Shown: positions 46,619 through 58,124 of the stretch, in pieces | Layout: each line of letters begins with the position of its first letter | Position numbering within the stretch: position 1 is the first letter of the stretch | DNA from: Brachybacterium ginsengisoli | GTDB lineage: Bacteria; Actinomycetota; Actinomycetes; Actinomycetales; Dermabacteraceae | Length of the DNA: 64,000 nt | NCBI RefSeq assembly: GCF_002407065.1 | Contig: NZ_CP023564.1 | Coordinates: 2,356,001 to 2,420,000 of the forward strand | Direction: 5' to 3' | Position numbers and translations under genes: made by a program | The notes under the pieces: generated by a model | Seen by the model: the letters and a program-made list of their open reading frames with translations, nothing else | Told to the model about the DNA's origin: nothing | The model's database searches: none

Positions 46619-47347
46619 ATGTCGACACACCTCGGAGCCTCACCCGACCAGATCGCCCCCTACGTGCTCATGCCCGGCGACCCGTACCGCGCCCGCTGGA
46701 TCGCCGAGACCTTCCTCGAGGATCCCCTCCAGTACAACGACGTGCGCGGGATGCTCGGCTACACAGGCACCTACGCCGGGGTGCGCATCTCCGCCCAGGG
46801 ATCGGGGATGGGCCAGCCCTCCATGGCCATCTACGCCCAGGAGCTGTTCCAGGACTACGACGTGCAGGCCATCGTGCGCGTGGGGACCTGCGGCGGCCTC
46901 TCGGACGCGGTGAGCGTGCGCGACGTGATCCTGGGCCTGTCGGCCTCGACGGACTCCGCCATGAACGTGCCGCGCTTCGGACAGGTCTCCTTCGCCCCCG
47001 CAGCGGACTTCACACTGGCGCGGATCGCCGCGGCCGTCGCCGAGGAGCGTCTGCTGCCCCTGGTCGCCGGCGGGCTGTTCTCCTCCGACCAGTTCTACAA
47101 CCCGGACACCGAGATCACCTCGACCCTCGCGGGCTACGGGGTGCTCGGGGTGGAGATGGAGGCCGCAGCGCTGTACACGCTGGCCGCGCAGTTCTCCCGC
47201 CGGGCGCTCGCCCTGTGCACGGTCTCCGACCATCTGCTCACCGGCGAGGAGACCAGCGCCGAGGAGCGCCAGGAGACCTTCGAGGACATGATCGTGGTGG
47301 CGCTGGAGTCGATCGTGCGCCTTGCGGCGGAGCACCCGCAGGCCTGA
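46619..47347 (+). CDS. deoD: purine-nucleoside phosphorylase DeoD type
   Basis: Phosphorolysis of purine (deoxy)nucleosides; trimer-of-dimers family. 242 aa. [13 protein letters not shown] (phosphate site), [39 protein letters not shown] and the catalytic Asp in [10 protein letters not shown] are all present. Leaderless start and strong terminator, so it is a single-gene unit. Confidence 0.95.
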   Translation: MSTHLGASPDQIAPYVLMPGDPYRARWIAETFLEDPLQYNDVRGMLGYTGTYAGVRISAQGSGMGQPSMAIYAQELFQDYDVQAIVRVGTCGGLSDAVSVRDVILGLSASTDSAMNVPRFGQVSFAPAADFTLARIAAAVAEERLLPLVAGGLFSSDQFYNPDTEITSTLAGYGVLGVEMEAAALYTLAAQFSRRALALCTVSDHLLTGEETSAEERQETFEDMIVVALESIVRLAAEHPQA

Positions 47348-47380
47348 GCGGATCCGGACCGTCACCGACCCCGGACGCAC

Positions 47381-47412
47381 TCGTGCCCGGCACCATCAGG
47401 TGCCGGGCACGA
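47381..47412. terminator. bidirectional terminator after deoD
   Basis: 14-bp perfect stem (47381-47394 with 47399-47412) and an ATCA loop, between deoD and the convergent small membrane protein gene. Confidence 0.85.
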
Positions 47413-47430
47413 GGATCGCTCAGAGGGCGA

Positions 47431-47688
47431 TCACCTGTTCAGGAAGCGCGGCACCAGGTCGAAGGTCGCCAGCAGCGCCACGATGCACATGGCCAGGCCG
47501 CCGCAGAAGGTGAGCACGGACGGGTTGTCCATGGAGATCAGCGACATCACGTACAGACCGCCCGCGAAGAGGCAGAACAGCACGGCGAACAGCACGATCG
47601 ACAGGCCGAGGCTGTTGCCCTTCGAGGTCACGTTCTCGTCCTCGTGCACCTGTGCTCGGGGCGCGTCCGCGACGTCCTGCTTGCTCAT
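47431..47688 (-). CDS. small two-helix membrane protein
   Basis: 85 aa. Polar, acidic N-terminus (1-25), transmembrane helices at about 28-50 and 58-76, then a short basic end (PRFLNR). Not recognised. ATG 47688 follows AGAGGGA; a longer frame upstream has no ribosome site. It lies 66 nt behind the amidotransferase gene on the same strand. Confidence 0.7.
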   Translation of the reverse strand: MSKQDVADAPRAQVHEDENVTSKGNSLGLSIVLFAVLFCLFAGGLYVMSLISMDNPSVLTFCGGLAMCIVALLATFDLVPRFLNR

Positions 47689-47754
47689 GATCCCTCTTCC
47701 TCTGCCGGGGTGCTGTCGGGTCCGGCGACGGGGCACGGACGACCGGTCCCCATC

Positions 47755-48498
47755 TTAGACCAGAGAGTCGGCGCGGACGGACACCGCACGGTGGTCGATC
47801 GCCGTGAGCAGGCTCTCGAACAGGGTCGCCCCGACCTCGCCGTCGATCTCCGGATGCCACTGCACCCCGAGCACGCTCGAGCCGGAGGCCGCCTCCACCG
47901 CGAGCGGGAGCCCGCTGGCGTGGCGACCCACGACGCGGAGATCGCCGCGCACCGCGCGCACGCCCTGGTGGTGAAAGGCGGTGACCTCGGCGCGGGTGCC
48001 GAGGGCGAGACCGAGGTCGCTCGCGGCGTCGACCTCCACCTCGACGGCGGTGGGCTCGAGGCCGGTGGCCGGGTGGGCCGGGAGGTCCTCGGGCAGATGG
48101 CGGTGGAGCTCGCCGCCCTCGGCGATGACGATGATCTGCAGGCCGCGGCAGATCCCCAGCACCGGGACCCCGGTGCGGCGGGCGGCGCGGTAGAGCGAGG
48201 TCTCGAAGGCATCGCGCTCCGGATCCGGGACCATGTCGGTGGCGAGAGCCTCCTCGCCCCAGGCCGCGGGGTCCAGATCGGTGCCACCGGTCAGCACGAT
48301 GCCGTCGAGCTCGGCGATCTCCTCGTCGGTCCACTCGTCCTGAGGGGCGAGGACGACCGGCCGGGCGCCGGCCTCGCGCAGGGCGCGCACGTAGTTCTCG
48401 TTGACGACCACGGCGTCATGACCCGCCCAGGCGCCGGACATCATGGTGCGGGCTCCTGCGGTCACGCCGATGAGCGGGCGACGAGTGCGCTGCGCCAT
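47755..48498 (-). CDS. gamma-glutamyl-gamma-aminobutyrate hydrolase-like class I amidotransferase (PuuD family)
   Basis: 247 aa peptidase C26 fold. Nucleophile Cys in LGICRGLQII, His/Glu of the triad in QWHPEIDG, and VLTGGTDLDPAAWGE near the oxyanion region. PuuD hydrolyses gamma-glutamyl-GABA in putrescine breakdown; no other puu genes are near, so the substrate is inferred. AAAGGA precedes ATG 48498. Confidence 0.87.
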   Translation of the reverse strand: MAQRTRRPLIGVTAGARTMMSGAWAGHDAVVVNENYVRALREAGARPVVLAPQDEWTDEEIAELDGIVLTGGTDLDPAAWGEEALATDMVPDPERDAFETSLYRAARRTGVPVLGICRGLQIIVIAEGGELHRHLPEDLPAHPATGLEPTAVEVEVDAASDLGLALGTRAEVTAFHHQGVRAVRGDLRVVGRHASGLPLAVEAASGSSVLGVQWHPEIDGEVGATLFESLLTAIDHRAVSVRADSLV

Positions 48499-48600
48499 GA
48501 TGTTGTCCTTTCCGCAGAGGAGCGATGTTCCGGGCCGTCGGTCGACGACTGGACCCAGTCCACCGCATCCGCGACGGGACGGACGAGCTGTGTGGCGGAA

Positions 48601-48637
48601 TGTGACGGCGGGCCGTCACAGAAGGGCCGTCACAGAA
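48601..48637 (-). repeat. 14-bp tandem duplication and hairpin at the end of the mannosyltransferase gene
   Basis: GGGCCGTCACAGAA occurs twice head to tail (48610-48623, 48624-48637). The copy at 48624-48637 contains the gene's stop. The copy further from the gene pairs as TGTGACGG-CGGG-CCGTCACA (48601-48620), a plausible terminator. The rest of the 131-bp gap is the upstream region of the amidotransferase gene. Confidence 0.7.
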
Positions 48638-49787
48638 GGGCGCCGACGCGCCCATGCTGCTCGATGGCCTGCAGGTAGTAGCCGCGCAGCTGCTCGGCAA
48701 GGACGGGCCAGGTGCGCTTGCGGACCGACTCCTCGGCCGCGCGGCCGAACGCCCTTCGCTTCGCGTCGTCGAAGAGCAGGTCGCCGGCGCGGTCCCGCAG
48801 CTCGTCGAGCATCCCGGGCGTGTAGAGCCAGCCCGTGCGGCTCGGGGCGACCAGGTCCACCGGTCCTCCGCGCCGCGGAGCGATCACCGGCAGACCGGAG
48901 GCCATGGCCTCCTGGATCGTCTGGCCGAAGGTCTCGAGCTCCCCGGGGTGGATGAACAGGTCGGCGCTCGCGATGTGCGCGGCGAGGTCGGTGCCGGAGC
49001 GGAACCCGGCGAAGCGGGCGCGGGGCATCAGCCGCCGCAGGTTCTCCTTCTCGGGGCCGTCCCCCACGATGAGCAGGCGGACCCCGGGCATGTCGTGGAT
49101 GACCTTGAGATCCGCGACCTGCTTCTCCGCGGCGAGGCGGCCCACGTAGACCACGAGCTTCTCGTCCAGGCGGGCGTAGTCGGCGCGCAGGGACTCGCTG
49201 CGCAGCGAGGAGGAGAACAGCGAGGTGTCCACCCCGCGCCGCCACAGGTCGACCCGGTCGATGCCGTGCTCGAGCATCTGGCCGCGGGTCGCGACCGACG
49301 GGGCGAGGTTCACGGTGGCGCGGTTGTGCACGTCGCGCAGCAGCTGCCAGGAGGCGCTCTCCAGGAACGGCATGCCGTAGCGGGCCGTGTACCCCGGGAT
49401 GTCGGTCTGGTAGACGGCGACCGTGGGCACCCCGGCCTTCTGGGCCGCGACGACGGCGCGCCCGCCGAGGATCATCGGCGAGGCGAGATGGATGACGTCG
49501 GGCTCGAACTCGTCGATGCGACGGCGGAGCTTCGCGGCGCTGGTGGGCGCGATGCGCACCTCGGAGTAGCCGGGCATCGGGGCCGAGGCGATGCGGTGCA
49601 CGCGCACCCGTCGGCCGCAGGAGGTGCGCACATGCTTGTCCGCACCCGGCCAGGCGGGGGCGATGATGCCGAGATCATCACCGGTCGCGGCGAAGTGGTC
49701 CGCGACCCGGAGCACCGAGTTGGTGACCCCGTTCATATGGGGAAGGAACGATTCAGAGACGAAGAGGATCCTCACGCGTTCGATCAT
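48630..49787 (-). CDS. GT4 glycosyltransferase, MgtA/PimB-like mannosyltransferase
   Basis: 385 aa GT-B enzyme. FVSESFLPHMNGVTNSVLRV is the typical opening of actinobacterial GDP-mannose-dependent MgtA-type enzymes (glycolipid / lipoarabinomannan-type synthesis); VVYVGRLAAEKQV and the EX7E motif in ELETFGQTIQEAM lie in the C-terminal donor domain. Probably cytoplasmic-face membrane-associated. Start uncertain: ATG 49787 or GTG 49775 (MRILF), both near a GGAG; ATG 49805 has no ribosome site. Confidence 0.87.
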   Translation of the reverse strand: MIERVRILFVSESFLPHMNGVTNSVLRVADHFAATGDDLGIIAPAWPGADKHVRTSCGRRVRVHRIASAPMPGYSEVRIAPTSAAKLRRRIDEFEPDVIHLASPMILGGRAVVAAQKAGVPTVAVYQTDIPGYTARYGMPFLESASWQLLRDVHNRATVNLAPSVATRGQMLEHGIDRVDLWRRGVDTSLFSSSLRSESLRADYARLDEKLVVYVGRLAAEKQVADLKVIHDMPGVRLLIVGDGPEKENLRRLMPRARFAGFRSGTDLAAHIASADLFIHPGELETFGQTIQEAMASGLPVIAPRRGGPVDLVAPSRTGWLYTPGMLDELRDRAGDLLFDDAKRRAFGRAAEESVRKRTWPVLAEQLRGYYLQAIEQHGRVGALL

Positions 49788-49899
49788 GCTCCGCGAGGTC
49801 GACATCCGTGTCACGCCCACATGACGCTCAGGTGAACTCTTCGCGCCCCGCGCCGACCCGATCCCGCGCCGACGCACCGCGGCCGCCCTCCCTCAGGAG

Positions 49900-49956
49900 G
49901 ACGGCCGCGGTGTGCAGGGCGGGACGGCCGCGGTGCGCAGGGCGGGACGGGCGCGG
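49900..49956. repeat. 23-bp minisatellite, about 2.5 copies
   Basis: Units beginning GACGGCCGCGGTG at 49900 and 49923, and a partial third at 49946. The two full copies differ at one base. Lies in the 201-bp gap between the mannosyltransferase and MetE-like genes; no gene is seen there. Confidence 0.7.
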
Positions 49957-49967
49957 AGCGTGCGTCC

Positions 49968-49995
49968 CTGCCCGTCAGAGCCTGCCCGTCAGAGC
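49968..49995 (-). repeat. 14-bp tandem duplication over the MetE-like stop codon
   Basis: CTGCCCGTCAGAGC twice (49968-49981, 49982-49995). The second copy holds the functional stop (49989-49991 as TCA); the first copy carries a duplicate stop in another frame. Confidence 0.75.
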
Positions 49996-51200
49996 CTGCC
50001 GGAGGCGATCTTCGCACCCTCGGCGAGGGACTCCAGCTTCGCCCAGGCGATCTGGGGGTGGATCCTTCCGCCCAGACCGCAGTCGGTCGAGCCGATCACG
50101 CGCTCGGGACCCACGAGCCGCGCGAAGCGCTCGAGGCGCTGGGCGACCAGCTCCGGGTGCTCGACGACGTTGGTGGCGTGGGAGACGATGCCGGGGACCA
50201 GCACCTTGTCCTCGGGCAGGGTGAGCTCCTCCCACACCGTCCACTCGTGCTCGTGGCGCACGTTGGCGGCCTCGAAGGAGTAGTACGTCGCGTCGATCTC
50301 GAGCAGGAGCGGGGCGAGGTGGCGGAACTCGATGTCGGTGGTGTGCGGACCGTGCCAGGAGCCCCAGCAGAGGTGGAAGCGGGTCTGCTCGGTGGGGACG
50401 TTCACCAGCGCGCGGTTGACGGCGTCCACGCGCTTGCGGGTGAAGGCGAGGTAGTCCTCGACGCTCGGCTCGGGGTTGATCTGATCCCAGTTCTCGGCGA
50501 TCGAGGGATCGTCGACCTGGACGGTGAGGCCGGCGGCGGCGATCGCCTCGTACTCGGGGCGCATCACCTCGACCCAGGCGTCCAGGAAGGAGTCCACGTC
50601 GCCGTAGTGGTCGTCGACGATGCGGCTGCCGGAGCCGGGCGAGAGGGAGTTGAGGAAGCCGTGCTCGTAGCCGGAGGCCGCGAGCGCCGCGCGCACGTTG
50701 GCGACGTCCTGGTCGACGAGCTCGCGCCCGGTCTGAGAGAAGGCGAGGGGGCCGGTCGCGGCCGGGAAGGTGGTCTGGGCGCCGACGGTGATGCCCGAGC
50801 TCGGGTCCTGATAGGCCTCGGCGAAGATCGTCCAGTCGCGGCGGTCCGGGAAGGTGGTCAGGCGCACGTCCCCGGGCTCCGAGCGCACGGGCTCGGCGGA
50901 GAAGTGGTCGGATCCGGTGAGCTCGAGGCCGCTGACCCGGTCGAAGATGTAGGACCACCAGGATCCGTAGTTCACGGCCGAACCCATGAGGTGCCCGTAC
51001 TCGCCGTCGTTGGGCAGGGAGATCCCGATCTCGCGCTGGCGGGCGACGACGTCGAGGACCGCCTGGCGCAGCACCTCGCGGAACTCCTCGGTCGGGGCCG
51101 GGGTCAGCCCGTCCTCGCCGACCGGGCGGGCGGCGTTGGCGGCGATCAGTTCGGGCGTGCGCGGGAGCGACCCGGCGTGGGTGGTGAGGATCTCGGTCAT
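49989..51200 (-). CDS. core MetE-like cobalamin-independent methyltransferase
   Basis: 403 aa, equal to the C-terminal catalytic half of MetE only. Zinc ligands are visible in HLCWGSWHGP (His, Cys) and GSTDCGLGGR (Cys). N-terminal THAGSLPRTPELI is typical of the 'methionine synthase II / core-MetE' group, which takes methyl groups from donors other than long-chain folates, or serves catabolism (XecA1-like coenzyme M enzymes share it). Methyl donor and acceptor are unknown. Sits directly behind gcvTHP, separated by a terminator. Confidence 0.82.
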   Translation of the reverse strand: MTEILTTHAGSLPRTPELIAANAARPVGEDGLTPAPTEEFREVLRQAVLDVVARQREIGISLPNDGEYGHLMGSAVNYGSWWSYIFDRVSGLELTGSDHFSAEPVRSEPGDVRLTTFPDRRDWTIFAEAYQDPSSGITVGAQTTFPAATGPLAFSQTGRELVDQDVANVRAALAASGYEHGFLNSLSPGSGSRIVDDHYGDVDSFLDAWVEVMRPEYEAIAAAGLTVQVDDPSIAENWDQINPEPSVEDYLAFTRKRVDAVNRALVNVPTEQTRFHLCWGSWHGPHTTDIEFRHLAPLLLEIDATYYSFEAANVRHEHEWTVWEELTLPEDKVLVPGIVSHATNVVEHPELVAQRLERFARLVGPERVIGSTDCGLGGRIHPQIAWAKLESLAEGAKIASGRL

Positions 51201-51219
51201 GCTCCGAGCGTACGAGCAA

Positions 51220-51248
51220 TGACGCCCTGGTCAGAAACCAGGGCGTCA
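51220..51248 (-). terminator. terminator of the gcvTHP operon
   Basis: 12-bp stem TGACGCCCTGGT (51220-51231) with ACCAGGGCGTCA (51237-51248), 5-nt loop, 24 nt after the gcvP stop. Confidence 0.75.
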
Positions 51249-51271
51249 CAGCAGTTCACACGGATCCTGGG

Positions 51272-54214
<2,943 letters not shown>

Positions 54215-54291
54215 GGAGTGGCGCCCCTGGGAGAGTTCGTGCGGCGGGAGGTGGGTGGCGGATCACCGGCGCACGACGGCGCACGGCACCG

Positions 54292-54322
54292 CTCGGGGCG
54301 GCCGTGCGGCGGCCGCCCCGAG
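54292..54322 (-). terminator. 13-bp hairpin between gcvH and gcvP
   Basis: CTCGGGGCGGCCG (54292-54304) with CGGCCGCCCCGAG (54310-54322), 5-nt loop, immediately after the gcvH stop. No U-tract. It may lower gcvP relative to gcvTH or protect a processed end. Confidence 0.6.
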
Positions 54323-54327
54323 AACGG

Positions 54328-54699
54328 TCAGGACTGGGTGAAGGCGGCGTAGTCCTCGGCGCTGAGCAGATCCTCGGGGATCGACTCGAAGCTGACCTTG
54401 ATCAGCCATCCCTCCTCGAAGGGCGAGGAGTTGACCAGCTCCGGGGAGTCGACCACGGCCTGGTTGATCTCGGTGACGGTGCCGTCGATCGGCGAGAAGA
54501 GGTCCGAGACCGACTTGGTCGACTCGATCTCGCCCATCTCGGTGCCGGCGCTGACGGAGCCGTCGACCTCGGGCAGATCGACGTAGACGACGTCGCCGAG
54601 CTGGTCGGCGGCGAAGTCGGTCACGCCGATGACGGCGACGCCGTCGGACTCGACGCGGACCCACTCGTGGTCCTTGCTGTAGCGGAGCTCTGCAGACAT
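54328..54699 (-). CDS. gcvH: glycine cleavage system H protein
   Basis: 123 aa lipoyl carrier. Lipoylation Lys62 in [16 protein letters not shown] and GWLIKV frame the fold. ATG 54699 follows AGGAAGGA; longer in-frame frames upstream are unrelated. 58 nt behind gcvT. Confidence 0.96.
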   Translation of the reverse strand: MSAELRYSKDHEWVRVESDGVAVIGVTDFAADQLGDVVYVDLPEVDGSVSAGTEMGEIESTKSVSDLFSPIDGTVTEINQAVVDSPELVNSSPFEEGWLIKVSFESIPEDLLSAEDYAAFTQS

Positions 54700-54757
54700 G
54701 GGATGGTCCTTCCTGGGGACGGGGATATCGGGGGAGATCAGGGGCTCGGTCGGAGGG

Positions 54758-55891
54758 TCAGGGGCGGGAGTAGAACGGCATCGCGACGACGCGGACCGGG
54801 AGGTCCTTGCCGCGCACGTTAGCCACCAGCTCGGTGCCGATCTCGGCGGAGCCGGGCACCACGAAGGCCATGGCGATGGGGTGGCCGAGGGTCGGGGACA
54901 GCGCACCGGAGGTGATCGTCCCGACGGCGTTCCCCGCCGCGTCGCGCACCTGGGCGTCGGCGCGCGCGGCCCGTCGGCCCTCGGCGACCAGACCGACCAG
55001 GACCGGCTCGTCGGAGACGTCCGCGGACTCGACGCCGGCGCGGCCCACGAAGTCCCCCTTGGACGTCAGGGCGACGACGCGGCCCATGCCGGACTGCGCG
55101 GGGTGCAGGTCCCGGCCCAGCTCGTGGCCGTACAGGGGCATGCCCGCCTCGAGCCGCAGGGTGTCGCGGCAGGCGAGCCCGCAGGGGACCAGACGCTCGC
55201 CGCCGGCGACGGTCAGCTGCTCCCACAGCGCCGCGGCGAGCTCGTCGTCGACATACAGCTCGAAGCCGTCCTCGCCGGTGTACCCGGTGCGGGCGATCAG
55301 CATCTGCTCGCCGCGGTAGGTGCTCTGCGCGACCCGGTAGTACTTCATGCCGGTGATGTCCTCGGCGCTGAGCCCCTCGACGCCGCTGTCCGCTCCGAGG
55401 AGGGCGTCCAGCAGGATCTGTTCGCTCGCCGGGCCCTGCACGGCGATCAGCGCGGTGCGCGCGGAGGCGTCGTCGATCTCGACGTCGAAGCCCTGCGCCC
55501 GGGCGCTGAGCTCGGCGGAGTCGACGTCTGCGTTCGAGGCGTTGGCGACCACCAGGAAATGCTCCTCGGCGAGCCGATAGGTGATGACGTCGTCGATCAC
55601 CCCGCCGTCCTCGGTGAGCAGCAGCGAGTACTTCGCGCGCCCCACGGACATCGCGGACATCTTCCCGGCGAGTGCGTGGTCGAGGGCGTCCGCGGCCTGG
55701 GGACCGCGCAGATGGATCTCGCCCATGTGGCTGAGGTCGAAGAGACCGGCGCTCTCCCGCACCGCTCGATGCTCCGCGAGGTCCGAGTCGTACCGGACCG
55801 GCATGCGCCAGCCGGCGAAGTCGGTGAACGTGGCACCGAGCGATTCGTGGACCGACTCGAGGGCGGTGCTGCGGAGGTCCTGCTCGGCCAT
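54758..55891 (-). CDS. gcvT: aminomethyltransferase, glycine cleavage T protein
   Basis: 377 aa. Transfers the aminomethyl carbon to tetrahydrofolate. [45 protein letters not shown] and the C-terminal [16 protein letters not shown] are diagnostic. ATG 55891 follows AAGGAG by 5 nt; an upstream in-frame extension is low complexity and rejected. First gene of the operon, behind a structured leader. Confidence 0.96.
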   Translation of the reverse strand: MAEQDLRSTALESVHESLGATFTDFAGWRMPVRYDSDLAEHRAVRESAGLFDLSHMGEIHLRGPQAADALDHALAGKMSAMSVGRAKYSLLLTEDGGVIDDVITYRLAEEHFLVVANASNADVDSAELSARAQGFDVEIDDASARTALIAVQGPASEQILLDALLGADSGVEGLSAEDITGMKYYRVAQSTYRGEQMLIARTGYTGEDGFELYVDDELAAALWEQLTVAGGERLVPCGLACRDTLRLEAGMPLYGHELGRDLHPAQSGMGRVVALTSKGDFVGRAGVESADVSDEPVLVGLVAEGRRAARADAQVRDAAGNAVGTITSGALSPTLGHPIAMAFVVPGSAEIGTELVANVRGKDLPVRVVAMPFYSRP

Positions 55892-55997
55892 GGTGCTCCT
55901 TACTCGTCCTGGGGCGGTCGTCGCCCGGTCGCTGTCTCGCACAGCGGGGCGTCGTGACGACCTGTGCGCCACGTCGCTGTGCCGCGGCTTCACCATA
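55892..55997 (-). promoter_or_regulatory. gcvT promoter and structured 5' leader
   Basis: On the minus strand TATGGT (55997-55992) is a -10 box; the RNA would start near 55985. Almost at once a long stem can form: GCACAGCG (55982-55975) with CGCTGTGC (55946-55939), enclosing a GTCG-TGA-CGAC hairpin. About 94 nt to the start codon. I do not see the conserved glycine-aptamer core sequences, so this is not called a glycine riboswitch. Confidence 0.4.
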
Positions 55998-56080
55998 CCG
56001 CCCGGCACCGAGGAACGGCGCCGGGGCGTGGACGACCGGGCGGTCCGGGCGGAGGTGCCTGTCCGGGGCCCCGCAGCGAG

Positions 56081-56086
56081 TACCGT
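56081..56086 (+). promoter_or_regulatory. -10 box of the GNAT gene (leaderless)
   Basis: TACCGT, then 7 nt, then GTG 56094; no Shine-Dalgarno. Confidence 0.45.
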
Positions 56087-56093
56087 GGTGCTC

Positions 56094-56666
56094 GTGACAA
56101 CCGAAGGCACGACCGAGTGGCCGGTACGGATCCACAGCCCGCGGCTGGTGATCCGGCCGCCGGGCGACGCCGATCGCGCCTCGATGATCCGGCTCATGAC
56201 CGACCCCGTGACCAGGGAGTATCTCGGCGGCGCCGTGGACTACGCGTCACGACAGGCGCTGGAGCTCTCGCCGCTGGGCCTGACCTGGGGACGCTGGGTC
56301 CTCGCCCTCGCCGGGGGCGACACCATGATCGGGTCGATCACCCTGGGCTACGACCGCGGGGAGCTCGAGCTCTCCTATGCGCTGCTCCCGGAGTGGACGG
56401 GGAGGGGCTTCGCGGCGGAGTCCTGCATCGCCCTGCTCGGCTGGGCGCGTCAGGAGCTCGAGGACGAGCAGGTGATCGCCGTCAGCCAGACCCGCAACAA
56501 GCGCAGCGTGGCCCTGCTGCGCAAGCTCGGCTTCACGGTGCGCAAGGGGCTCGAGGAGTTCGGCAGCCAGCAGCTGCTCATGGAGCGCGACCAGCTCGAG
56601 CCGCTGCCGGAGTACGCCCAGCCGCTCCAGACCGCGGCCGACCCGCCGCCGCCCACCCGCCGCTGA
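56094..56666 (+). CDS. GNAT-family N-acetyltransferase (RimJ-like)
   Basis: 190 aa. SPRLVIRPPGDADRASM, a GSITLGYDRGELELSYALLPEWTGRGFAAE core (acetyl-CoA loop WTGRGFAAES) and QTRNKRSVALLRKLGFTVRKG are typical of RimJ/RimL-type enzymes. Target unknown. GTG start, leaderless; convergent with arcA. Confidence 0.87.
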   Translation: MTTEGTTEWPVRIHSPRLVIRPPGDADRASMIRLMTDPVTREYLGGAVDYASRQALELSPLGLTWGRWVLALAGGDTMIGSITLGYDRGELELSYALLPEWTGRGFAAESCIALLGWARQELEDEQVIAVSQTRNKRSVALLRKLGFTVRKGLEEFGSQQLLMERDQLEPLPEYAQPLQTAADPPPPTRR

Positions 56667-56715
56667 GCGGAGCGGCGCAGCTCGGACAGCAGGGATCCTC
56701 CTCGCCCGGGCTCGC

Positions 56716-57948
56716 TCAGCCGCGCGCCACCGGACAGCTCATGCATCGGGGGCCGCCGCGCCCCCGGCCCAGCTCGTCCCCGGCGAACTCGAGGACCTCG
56801 ACGCCCTGGGCGCGGAGGTACTCGTTGGTCGCCGCGGCGCGCTCATAGGCGACCACCCTGCCGGGCGCGAGCGCGAGCACGTTGCAGCCGTCGTCCCACT
56901 GCTCGCGGGCCGCGGCGTACGCATCCAGCGGAGGGGTCAGCACGCGCAGCGACTCGACCCCCAGACCGCGGGCGAGCACCTGGTCCATCTCGTCGGCCGC
57001 GCGGGCCCGGGAGACCAGACGGCCCGCGGGGCGCTCGATCTCGAAGGTCTCCAGCTGCCCCAACGGGCCGAACCGCAGCATCGACTCCTCGTCGACCACG
57101 GTGGTGACCGTGTCGAGGTGCATCATCGATCGCCGATGCGGGAGGGCGATCGCGATCACCCTGTCCACGGTGCCGTCGGCGAGGAGATCCGCGGCGAGGC
57201 GCTCGACGCCGACGGCGCTGGTGCGCTCCGACATGCCCACCGCCACCACGCGCGGCGACAGCATCATCACGTCACCGCCCTCCACGGTCGCCGCCCCGGC
57301 GCCGTCGCTGCCCACGATGCGTCGCGGCGCGGCCGCTCCCCCGAAGGCGGGATGGTGGCGATAGATCATCTCCAGGTGCAGGCTCTCGCGCCGACGCGCG
57401 GGATGGCGCATCGGGCTGACCGAGACCACGTCCCCGATCCATGCCGAGGGGTCGCGGGTGAAGAGGTGGTTGGGCAGAGGATCCAGCACCAGGTGCTCGG
57501 GCGGCACCCGGTGCAGGGCGATCGATCGCGGGTTGACGCCGAGGTCGCGCAGCTCGCCGACGGTGATCCCGCCGATCAGCACGTCCACGAGGGGCAGCGG
57601 TGCGAGCTCGGCGAGCGCGCCGTGGAGGTCCTGCACGGCGATGTCGCCGAGCACCGCAGGGTCCAGGGCCCGCTCCAGCAGCTCCTCGCGCAGAGCCGGC
57701 TCGGCGAGCAGATCGGCGAGCAGACCGGTCAGCTCGAGCACCTCGACGCCCTCTCCGCGGAGCAGCTCGGTGAACGCCCGGTGCTGGACGTGGGCTCGGC
57801 CGCGCCAGAGCACCTCGTCGAAGAGGAGCTCCTCGCGGGTGTCGGGCGTGAGCCGTTCGAGCTCCGGCCCCGGACTGTGCACGATCACCCGGCGCAGTGC
57901 CGAGATCTCGTCGTGCACGCCGACCGGGAGCGCGCCGCCCGCCGTCAT
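56716..57948 (-). CDS. arcA: arginine deiminase
   Basis: 410 aa; converts arginine to citrulline and ammonia. Guanidino-modifying fold: [15 protein letters not shown] near 155-170, EGGDVMML, the catalytic His in MMHLDTV and Cys402 in [12 protein letters not shown]. The family usually has CMSMP; here a second Cys replaces Met. No arcB, arcC or arcD is in the window, so the full ADI pathway is not visible. The ATG has no ribosome site of its own and overlaps the stop of a mini-ORF with a perfect one. Confidence 0.93.
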   Translation of the reverse strand: MTAGGALPVGVHDEISALRRVIVHSPGPELERLTPDTREELLFDEVLWRGRAHVQHRAFTELLRGEGVEVLELTGLLADLLAEPALREELLERALDPAVLGDIAVQDLHGALAELAPLPLVDVLIGGITVGELRDLGVNPRSIALHRVPPEHLVLDPLPNHLFTRDPSAWIGDVVSVSPMRHPARRRESLHLEMIYRHHPAFGGAAAPRRIVGSDGAGAATVEGGDVMMLSPRVVAVGMSERTSAVGVERLAADLLADGTVDRVIAIALPHRRSMMHLDTVTTVVDEESMLRFGPLGQLETFEIERPAGRLVSRARAADEMDQVLARGLGVESLRVLTPPLDAYAAAREQWDDGCNVLALAPGRVVAYERAAATNEYLRAQGVEVLEFAGDELGRGRGGPRCMSCPVARG

Positions 57949-57980
57949 GCGTCTGCTCGCTGCCGCGCCGTCGCTGCCAT
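57945..57980 (-). CDS. 11-aa mini-ORF coupled to arcA
   Basis: ATG GCA GCG ACG GCG CGG CAG CGA GCA GAC GCA TGA ([11 protein letters not shown]). GGAGGA lies 5 nt before its ATG and its TGA overlaps the arcA ATG (ATGA, 57945-57948). arcA itself lacks a Shine-Dalgarno, so translation likely passes through this ORF. Two Arg codons near the middle could sense arginine, but that is speculation. Confidence 0.5.
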   Translation of the reverse strand: MAATARQRADA

Positions 57981-58124
57981 GGGACTCCTCCGGTCGGGAT
58001 CTGCGTGCACGCTAGCACCGGGCTCACCGCTCCGGCGGCGGAACCGGTCTGTCCGCGGTGCACGACGGGTCCCCGGATCGATACGCTGGTGGGGTTCGCA
58101 CCCGTTCCGCTCCAGGAGGACCCT

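Noticed and set aside
49975..51249. Alternative minus-strand frame over the MetE-like gene ending in the first 14-bp repeat
   Set aside because: The neighbouring frame carries the zinc ligands and the family N-terminus; this one is arginine/proline-rich noise.
55892..55990. Glycine riboswitch before gcvT
   Set aside because: The conserved purine-rich aptamer segments are missing; only generic GC stems are present.
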